The notes below the pieces were generated by a model. It saw only the letters and a list, made by a program, of their open reading frames with translations, was not told where the DNA came from and did not search any database. A program made the translations under genes and the position numbers. 64,000 bases of DNA from Taibaiella soli (lineage in GTDB: Bacteria > Bacteroidota > Bacteroidia > Chitinophagales > Chitinophagaceae), in NCBI RefSeq assembly GCF_003236175.1, contig NZ_QKTW01000011.1, forward strand, positions 62,001 to 126,000, read 5' to 3'. How positions within the stretch are numbered: position 1 is the first letter of the stretch; every line of letters starts with the position of its first letter. This document shows positions 20,001 through 27,500 of this stretch, in pieces.

Positions 20001-21028
20001 GCAACAGTAACGGTATTATTATTTGCACTGCCCGATGCACCGGCAGAATTTACAAAGTACATACCACGCAATGTGTATGGATGATTCACGCCAGAACCAT
20101 TGTTGCTATTAACCGTATTGTAAGACGCATTAAAATTCCACTGATTGCGCACTGCAATACCAATCGACTGTTGTGTAGCGCTGGTGCCACCACCAAAATT
20201 GATCACCGTATTTGCAGTCGTAACAGAAGACCCGCCAATATCATTGCTTGTATCTGCCAGCGTGTACGGCGAAGAGGCGGCATAACCGCTCAATGCAATA
20301 CCCACGTTGCAATTCTGCACCGTGTTGCTGTAGAATTTATTATTCATACTCCGCCCAGACACAGCAGAAACCGTGAGGCTGGTTTGTGTTGCTGCTGGCG
20401 TACAGTTCATCACTTCAATACCTGCGGAGCCTGGGTATAATGGCCCGGAACCAGCAGCGGTCCAGTTGAGGCGGTTGAGTGTTACAGTACAATTTTTAAC
20501 CATATTGTTTTGCGCACCATCTGTTGCACTTGTTTTGAAAAATGCATAACCATATTCCATCAGAATACCGGCAGCAGCGGCTTGTGTAGCTGCTGCCGCA
20601 GCAGCAGTGTTATTGGCGCTGTTTTCAGAAAGGTCAATACCATTGATGGTCACATAATCGGAGCCCACAAAATTCCAGATACCGTCTATGGTTGCAGAAG
20701 CTGCAGTAGCAGTGCCGGAAGTGTTTGCATATGCGGTGATAAGTGGATTGGCTCCTGTACCAGATTTTTGAAAAGTGATCTGATTGGCCGAAGTACCTGT
20801 CGCTGTGAGCGAAAGTGCGGCTGTAAGTGTTTCTGTATAACCTGCAGTAACATTTACGGTAACACCTCCGGCGCCCACACCCTGTGTATTGAGCGCGGAA
20901 ACAACAGATGCAATAGTTGGATAAGTAGCACTCGGTACGGATAAGGTGCCCGATAACTGGGCTCTGGCAGAGGTTGTAGCCCCTACAAGACACAGGCCTA
21001 TAAGCGCTTTTTGTAATGGTAATTTCAT
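14006..21028 (-). CDS. Giant T9SS-exported surface protein: beta-helix, Ig-like repeats, type A sorting domain
   Basis: A 2340-aa secreted protein. A signal peptide ends at about residue 24 (TTSARAQ). Residues ~30-900 form a right-handed beta-helix region full of Asn-rich turns (for example NTVNVVNNTIQN) and ending in PDIGADEFNG. The middle (~900-1700) mixes beta-sandwich modules, a KWYSAATGGTLLQRGGNTY Ig_7-like module and a jelly-roll-like module (FETFESASFPLTTF... region). Residues ~1710-2250 hold about seven Ig-like modules of ~77 aa, with PTATITPSAATTICAGNN as the typical start and YQWYLN-like cores. The last ~75 residues, from KIYPNPSSSKVYID on, are a type A T9SS sorting domain. A surface or adhesion role is inference. 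It is a close paralogue of the adjacent 2775-aa protein. Confidence 0.9.
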   Translation of the reverse strand: MKLPLQKALIGLCLVGATTSARAQLSGTLSVPSATYPTIASVVSALNTQGVGAGGVTVNVTAGYTETLTAALSLTATGTSANQITFQKSGTGANPLITAYANTSGTATAASATIDGIWNFVGSDYVTINGIDLSENSANNTAAAAAATQAAAAGILMEYGYAFFKTSATDGAQNNMVKNCTVTLNRLNWTAAGSGPLYPGSAGIEVMNCTPAATQTSLTVSAVSGRSMNNKFYSNTVQNCNVGIALSGYAASSPYTLADTSNDIGGSSVTTANTVINFGGGTSATQQSIGIAVRNQWNFNASYNTVNSNNGSGVNHPYTLRGMYFVNSAGASGSANNNTVTVAGGGSSQSIYAIDMEAGNSANSNTVNVVNNTIQNSAFATSSSGSLYGIYVSSTATAVNVNNNTFSGNSVTTANGSFQGIYNNDAPANLSINNNTFSGAAYGSTVNTGTQYFIYNSSTMTGTFTINGNTFQNCTNMNTSGDVYFIYNNNSTPSYSVQNNKFNNLSRASTLGGNFYGHYNNGGGNGTATLSYNTFNNITSSGSGLFYGLHSTTSSSQSVNYTGNKFTNLTLGSGSAYMIYNTYGNVVNINNDTINNISTGGDLYPIFAGSGSTINANVYSNIINTISTSGANSIYGIYLNASASGAVTNAYKNKVYDFSATNAGGKAYGIYASSSATHTIYNNLVGDIKAPAATDPNAVVGIYISSVNAANVYNNTVYLSATSSGATFGSSALYVSSTSPSVTSRNNILVNNSTPGATSGYSAAFRYTAAPGSAYQNVSNNNLFYAGTAAANHLIYGEGASASATNGQQTLAGYKSYIGNARDTFSVTENPNFASTTGSAANYLHFAAGTSTYAESGGANVSGITDDYDGDIRQGNPGYTGTGTAPDIGADEFNGTPLTPSINTIAVAPGTQCEASAHTVTANVSPAPGGSITSVTLTYAFNGTAQTPITMTGGSTTTTSNWTATIPAATPGNAVVTWSVLVYDGSFTKTSTGTSYSDAPMLGLTATASATLATVCAGSPSVLKVNVPAPSVVGAGALTTSGSGGSSGNYVSPFSHYYGGYKGQYMIRASELTAAGFAPGDFTALAFDVTSVGTTYAGFAINMLQTTNTDLSAGFNLSGLQQVYNTSATPVVGINTYAFTAPFTWDGTSNIVVQVCWSNNNTGGTASEVKYDNTSFIAEAYYRADNTSVATMCGNTSNTGTVSARPKMVLTGNKGNLTYSWSNGSSVVGITSPLTVTPASTTSYTATVKDVNNCTITSNAIQVTVTPLPASPTVTNTTQCGVGVPTVSVSGGTGIYKWYSAATGGTLLQRGGNTYTGVIGTTTTFYVVDSSGLCESARVAVTATVTIPDSINAKANGSFTPPNICLGSPVNLSTVKNGTTNTYTYKWTANPTTGSNIPATGTTGQNITVTPTAAGTYVYTVTGSDATCTAVSSVTVNVINTFANTPLATSATKPTICAGDADSLKASITAPFFTETFESASFPLTTFVTGSVSGTPTATQNTTYFAQGSSSVLFNTASASADVSLSSATSINLTQYSSAKLTFSQIAALEGSSSSYDYGYVQYSTDGGTTWTSFPTSSYAGTGTLFNSVVSFSTLSYSNWTSTLSSATATPTNSLWQNETINIPAAAMTSTQFKVRFRYTTDGSVFYYGWLIDNIQLIGTYAANVSWANGATVIGTANPQPVTPTSTTTYTPTITYNGCTTTAPTVTVTVNPLPTATITPSAATTICAGNNIVLTAGAGTGYTYQWQLNGAAITGATANTYTATAAGNYTVVATSLNCSATSAATVITVTPLPTATATAAGATSFCTGGSVVLNANTGTGLTYVWKRNGTNITGATTASYTATTTGAYTVTVTSNSCSATSTAVNVTVLAPPTATVSVFGNTTFCQGDSALLVANVGAGLSYVWKRNGVSIAGATNSMYHVSLAGTYTVDVNNGACTTTSNSVVITVNPLPTVTTAASGPTGFCEGGSVTLTASPATGLTYIWKENGNVISGATNASYTATQTGAYTVTASNGTCSNTSSPVNVTAYPIPVATITPLTATTICTNDTAVLQAPGGTGYVYQWYLNGNAIAGANGQIYSTNTPGSYTVEVTTPAGCTATSTTAVTITTFVAPNTVVAHTGSLAVCEGSSVTLSVTTGIGYTYQWYKNSTLIYGATNSDYTVVSQAGTYTVRVTTPNGCSGISLNQVVTVLPLMYPIISISGTTLSTSGFTAYQWYLNNTPIPGATNASYTVEQDGYYTVLGTAPNGCPTMSAIASIQFLGIETVKAEMVKIYPNPSSSKVYIDAPKDVNVALCAVDGRVLDYVKKAKQIDISNYTDGVYMIRVLDENDVLIKIEKLVKASR

Positions 21029-21338
21029 ACTCGTAATTGGGATTGAGAAAACTTTGTTTTAGAGATAAATCCGGGACGAATTGGGAAGCAGAGCAGTCGA
21101 TAATTCCTGTAAATCAAATTGGGTAGCTAAAATTTCTTCGAATTGGTTTTGGGCATGCCTCCGGCTATACCGATGTTTTTTCAACTTCGGAGCAGGCGTA
21201 GTTATGGCATCCTTTTAAAGTCCGGACGCGGGACTAGTTTTGCTTTCCTGGAAGTCTCAGCGTTGGGTTCAGTTTTCCTTCCAATGTTTATAGATGTGAT
21301 TGTTTACAGGTCGCACATGCGAATGATGTCGACAATTG
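21029..21338 (-). promoter_or_regulatory. Conserved ~310-nt leader of the 2340-aa gene
   Basis: The upstream region is related in order and sequence to that of the 2775-aa paralogue. Shared minus-strand blocks are ACCTGTAAACAA, a hairpin AGTCC...GGACT, a pairing block ATGCC...GGCAT, and GAGGCATGCCCAAAA (GTAGGCATGCCCAAAA in the other). The coding frame starts only after about 310 bases, so this is a long structured 5' leader. It may only reflect recent duplication, or it may be a cis-regulatory RNA; I match it to no named riboswitch. Confidence 0.5.
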
Positions 21339-21373
21339 TCAATTTAATGCAATTATTTAACAATTTTACAACA
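21339..21373 (-). promoter_or_regulatory. Putative promoter of the 2340-aa gene
   Basis: On the minus strand, TGTTGTAAAATTG, TAAATAATT and TAAATTGA line up with the same block before the paralogue (30202-30236). TAAATTGA resembles the TAnnTTTG -7 box with one mismatch, and the TTG of TGTTG lies about 22 bases upstream. The rest of the space to the next gene contains only its terminator. Confidence 0.4.
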
Positions 21374-21487
21374 GTTGATTTTCCTTAACAGTCGAATAAC
21401 AACAAAAAAGCGAACCAAAACGTCTAAAAATGGCGCAAAAATCAATGATATTTTTTATCAGTTTTTTATCCTGAGGCAAGCATAAAA

Positions 21488-21524
21488 CCAAAAAAGGGAA
21501 TAAGCCGAGTGGCTTATTCCCTTT
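21488..21524 (-). terminator. Terminator of the 2775-aa surface protein gene
   Basis: A perfect 14-bp stem (AAAGGGAATAAGCC, loop GAGT, then its complement), followed on the minus strand by a run of T. It shares its core with the terminator at 13938-13975. Confidence 0.92.
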
Positions 21525-21565
21525 AAGTTATTCAAAACGTATCAACGTTTTAACCTATCAACACA

Positions 21566-24500
21566 TTAATGACTCGTCTTCACCAGTTTCTCAATTTTTA
21601 CGAGAATATCGTTTTCATCAAGTACACGGATCATATAAACGCCGTCGGCGTAATTGGAGATATCTATCTGCTTCGCTTTTTTCACATAATCGAGCACACG
21701 GCCGTCTACTGCACAAAGTGCGACATTCACATCTTTCGGCGCATCGATATATACTTTAGAAGAAGAAGGATTCGGATAGATTCTTACCATCTCTGCTTTT
21801 ATGGTTTCAATACCGAGGAACTGAATGTTTGCAATTGCAGACATCGTAGGGCAACCATTTGGTGCGGTACCCAGCACCGTATAGTAGCCGTCTTGTTCCA
21901 CTGTGTAGCTGGCATTTGTCGCACCAGGAATCGGTGTGTTATTCAAATACCATTGATAAGCCGTAAAACCAGAAGTACTCAGTGTTGTACCATTGATGGC
22001 AATAATCGGATATACCAGCGGCACCACCGTTACTACCTGATCAAGAGAAAGACCGGTACAACCGTTTGGCGTAGACACACGAACCGTAAAAATGCCAGCT
22101 TGTGATACAACGGTATAGTTTGCACTGGTAGCACCGTTGATCGGGCTGCCATTTTTATACCATTGATAAGTGTAATTAAGGCCCGTGTTTACTGAAAGTA
22201 TCAGATTATCACCTTCACAAAGTGCCAGCGGTTTGTTGTGCGTCACAACAGTATTCGGAGCAGTGAATGTGCTGATGGTAACAGCCGTCGTGGACGTAGC
22301 AGTACATCCGTTTGCAGTTGTCACCTGAACCGTGTAATTGCCCGCTGTACTTGTGCTATAAATCTGACCATTAGCTCCCGGAATAATAGCACCGTTCAAA
22401 TACCACTGATAAGTGTAGCCTGCTCCGGCCGGAGCTTCCAATGCAGCTGTATCATTCGCACATATCGTCGTTGCTGTAAGTGCTGTAATATTTGCTGTAG
22501 GTAATGGGAACGCTGTAACATTTATTGCCGATGATGTATTCGGACAAGTACCGTTGGAGACCGTCACCGTATACGCCGCTGTCTGAGTGGCCGTGTAGCT
22601 GGATGTTGTGGCACCGGGAATTGGCGTTCCATTTTCTTTCCAGGTATAGGTAAGTCCTGTTGTTGGCGATGCATTCAATATTACGTCACCACCAATGCAG
22701 AATCCAATTGGTCCGGATGCAGTAACAGTAACCGCCGGTAACGGATTTACCGAAATCACGACGCTGTTTGATGTAGTGGCACATCCGCCATTAGAAACAT
22801 CGACAGTATAAGTGCCCGCCTGTGTTGCATAATGTATGTTGGCGGTTGCACCTGCGATAGTAGTACCATTACGTTTCCAGATATAAGTAAAACCTGTACC
22901 CGTATTCGCAACCAGCGCAGTACTATCACCCAGACAGAAAGTTGTATTGCCTTGTGCTGAAATAGTAGCCGTTGGCGGTGGCAATACTGCTACATTAACA
23001 GCTGTAGCCGTTGCACTACAACCATTACCGGTAACGGTTACCGTGTAAAGCCCAGTGGCGGTTGCTGTATAGCTGGCATTGGTAGCACCATTGATACTAC
23101 TTCCGTTTAGCTTCCATTCATAAGTAAGACCTGTACCTGTAGCAGCATTCAATACTACATTACCGCCTGTACAAACCGTAGTTGGTCCGCCGGCAGTAAT
23201 GGTTGCAGTTGGTAAAGGTGTTACGGTAATATCAGTTGCTGCGGACGTAGCAGCACAACTGGCAGTTGTTACAGTCACCGTATAACTTCCCGCAGCGGTT
23301 GCAGTGTAAGTACCGCCGGTAGCACCATTGATAACTGCGCCATTCAATTTCCACTGATACGCGTACCCTGTACCTGTAGCCGCTGTAAGCACAATGTTGT
23401 TACCCGCACAAATGGCAGTCGCAACAGATGGTGTAATCGTAGCTGTAGGTAAAGAATTGACGGTTACTGTTACCGGAGTGGCAGCAGTAGAACATCCATT
23501 ATAAGTTACCGTCGGTGTATATGTAGTCGTGGTTGTCGGCGTTACCGCTTGTGGATTAGCCGTGCCAACAACTGTCGCACCGTTACTCCAGGATACATTC
23601 GCTAATGAAGTACCAACAAGCTGCAAGCTATCAATCAGCCAACCATAATAAGTCGTTGAAACATCTGTAGTAATGCGGAAACGGATTTTAAACTGTGTAC
23701 TGGTCAATGCGGCTGCCGGAATGTTGATGGTTTCATTTTTCCACAGTGCATTGGTTGGTGTCGAACTAGCTCCGGTAAAGTTGGTGATCCAGTCGGCATA
23801 ACTGCGTGTAGAGAAAGAAACGCCGGTGCCAATCATTGTACCGGTACCAGCATAGCTAGAAGCAGGGAAAGTTGTCCATGTAGTACCACCATTCGTAGAA
23901 TACTGTACGAAACCAGTGTCATATGCCGTCGTTGGACCTTCCATAGCTGCAATATGAGAGAAGGTAAGTTTCGCAGCAGTATAAGGCGTCAGATCAACTG
24001 GCGAAGCTGATGAAAGGTTTACGTCAGCGTAAGCAGAAGTTGTTTTAAACAAGAGAGAACTACTACCCTGCGCAAAATAAGTAGTATTCTGTGCTGCTGA
24101 TACTGTACCAGAAACAGAACTTGTTGCAAAGGTTGTCAGCGGGAAAGAAGCATCTTCAAAGTTTTCCTTGAAGAAAGGCGCTGTGATCATTGCTTTCAGC
24201 GTATCCGGATCACCCGCACAAATAGTAGGTTTTGTCACAGAACTAACCACTGGAATATTCGCAAATGTATTGATCACATTTACCGTTACCGAAGCTATCG
24301 CGGTACAACCAGCATCTGTTGCGGTTACCGTATACACATAAGACCCGGCAGCAGTTGGCGTCGCTGTAATATTCTGACCTGTTGTACCAGTCGCAGGAAT
24401 ATCGCTGCCCGTTACCGGACTTGCCGTCCATTTGTACGTGTAGGTATTTGCCGTACCAACTTTCACAGTAGACAGATTTAACGGACTATTGAGACAAGCT

Positions 24501-27500
24501 GTTGTCGCAGTCACCGTACCGTTAGCTTTCACACTGATCGAATCTGGCTGCGTTACAGTCACTGTAACTGGAACACGAGCACTTTCACACAAGCCTGAAG
24601 AATCTGCTACATAAAAAGTAGTTGTTGTATTGATAGCACCTGTATAAGTGTTGCCACCTCTTTGCAGTACAGTATTGCCCGTTGCAGCATTGTACCATTT
24701 GTAAACACCAACACCGCCAGATACGGAAGCCGTTGGCACAGCAATACCACATTGGTTTGAATTCGTTGCAACCGGCGTTGCAGGTGTCGGGTAAACAGTT
24801 ACATCTACCGTTCCTGTTTTAAAACAACCTGTAGTGCTATTGGTAGCTTTTACTGTATAAGTCTGCGTTGCTACTGTCGAACCTGTATTGGTAGGTGTAA
24901 CAGTAACTGCATTTCCCGAAACAGCGCCCGGATTCCATTGCCATGTCATAGCACTGGTCACGTTTGTACCAACTTGTCCGGAAAAAGTGGTAACCGGTCT
25001 GGTAGTGGCAGATGAACCTGCAGTGACCGTACAATTGGAAACAGAGCCCGAATTATCGTACAATGTTTTGTTGGTTGTGCTTGCCATTGCTACGGAACTT
25101 GAACTATTACTAGAGTAATCGTGACAGATGGTCACCACAATATTAGAGACTCCGTCCCATGCAAATGGTGTCGTAAATGTATGCGTGTTTAAACCTGATA
25201 CCGCAGTATAAGACAAAGGCCCATAAACAACAGTAGGTGTGGCTGTGTTGAAATTGGTTGTAATAGTTGTTGCCGTTGTAGGCGCAATTTTAATGGTATA
25301 ATTACCCATTGTACCATTTCCCAGACTAGTTACATTAAAAGCAAGCGCAGTTATATTTCCTAACTGAAGGCCTGCTGCATTCAATTCAGCCGCAGTAAAA
25401 AGATATTGGGCTTTGTTTGCATAACCCGAACCTTCTCTATATGGTCCGCCTGTAGTACCCGTCGTTGATTGCGTACCTACAGCTGTAGTACCTGCTGAAG
25501 CAGATACGCTAAAAGCAGATAACGCTACCTGCGTACCCGTACATATCGCATTAGGCGTAGCACTCAAATTGACAACAGTTGGCAGTGGATTGATCACAAT
25601 TGTCTTATTGGCTACAGCAGTACAAGAACCATCCACACCAGTCACGGTATAAACATAGCTGCCAGCCGCAGTCGGTGTGACATTTGTGCTATTACCTGTT
25701 ACGGTGCCCGACATGCCACTACCTGTTGCAGGTGCTACTGTCCAGGTATAAGTATAGTTGTTGGCAATGCCTGTTTTAGCTGCCGTCATCGCAACCGCAC
25801 TACCGATACAAAGGCTGTCTTGTGCAGTATTAATGGTCAGTTGATCTGGAGTGCTGACCGTTATAACTACCGGTACACGCGGACTTTCGCAAGCACCCGT
25901 AGAGTCTGAAACATAAAAAGTAGTGGTAGTCGTGACAGTACCTGTATAAGTGCTGCCGCCCGTCTGCAACAAACTTCCACCGGTGGCAGCGCTATACCAT
26001 TTGTAAGTACCCACACCACCTGATACGGAAGCCGTAGGAACACCCACACCACACTGCGTGGAATTGGTAGCTGTTGGTGCTGCAGGTAATGGGATGGTAT
26101 TTACGACAACGCCGTTAGATGTCAACTGGCAGTTGTTCACATCTGTAACCGTCGCCGTATAAGTGGTAGTGTTTATTGGCGATACAGTCAATGGAGAAGT
26201 AGTGCCTACAGTGTTTGCACCGTCTGACCAGGAAAAAGTATAGCCAGGTTTCACGCCGGAAAGTATCATTTTAGGTCGTGCATAATTGTAATCCGAGTAA
26301 GTGGTAACACCACACATGGCTGCCGGTGTATAACTATCATGATACTCGAAAGCTTCAGATGCAAAAGACGTGGCGTCATATTTTACTTCAGCGGCACTAC
26401 CGCCAGAATTATTATTACTCCAGCAAATTTGTACCACAAGATTTGAAGTACCGTTCCATGTAAATGGTGTTGTAAAATTGTAGGTATTAATACCAACTAC
26501 CGGCGTTGCATTGTTGCTATAAACCTGCGTCAGACTGGACATAACAAAACCATTACTTAAATCGCTGGCAGTCGTCTGCGTCAGATTAATGGCAAAACCG
26601 GCATAAGTAGTGCCTGCAGTAGTTACATCAAGTGCAAGCGAAGTAAAATCACCCGCCGAAAAACCTGCGGCAGTGAGTTCACTGGCTCTGATCATGTATT
26701 GTGCTTTATGTCCGCCGAAATAATGGCTAAACGGACTTATGTCATCGGTGTTATAAGTTCCGCTACCAGAAGTAGTGGAAGCACCCGCACCAAAAGTAGC
26801 GCCGAGAGGCACCACAACTTTCAATACACTTGGGCTGCCAGAGCATACGGTAGACAAACTTGCAGTTGCGGTAGCCGTAAGACCAGTCATCGGCGCATCG
26901 CTGTAAGATGGGCCATTGGTCTGTTTGACATTTGTTCCGTCGGCAACTACGACACTCCAGGCAACAGTCGCATTAACCGGTGTAGCTGCCGGAATAGTTG
27001 CCGTCCAGTTAGAGGCAGCGCTTGTGCTGCCGCCAGTCATAGCAATTGGCGTTTGTGCAATACCATTAAATGAATAAAGTAAGGTCACCGAACTAACGGA
27101 TCCGCCAGCCAACGGTGATACATTAGCCGTAATAGTGCGCGCAGTCGCGGTACATTGTGTGCCTTGCGGTGTCATCGCCACACTATTAATTGCAGGAGTC
27201 AATGCCACACCGTTAAATTCATCTGCGCCAATATCCGGAGCAGAACCGCTGCCAGTATAGCCTGCATTACCAGCCCTTGCTTCCCCGTCATAGTCATCAG
27301 TCAATCCGGTAATGTTTATGCCGCCACTTTCTGCATAAGTTGACGCACCGCCAGTTAAATGCAGATAATTTGCTGCACTGCCTGTTGTGCTTGCAAACGC
27401 AGGGTTCTCGGTAACAGAAGTTGTGTCTTTACTATTGCCGATATACGACTTATACGTGGCCAGCGTTTGTTTGCCATTGGTCGCCGATGCCGATGCTCCT

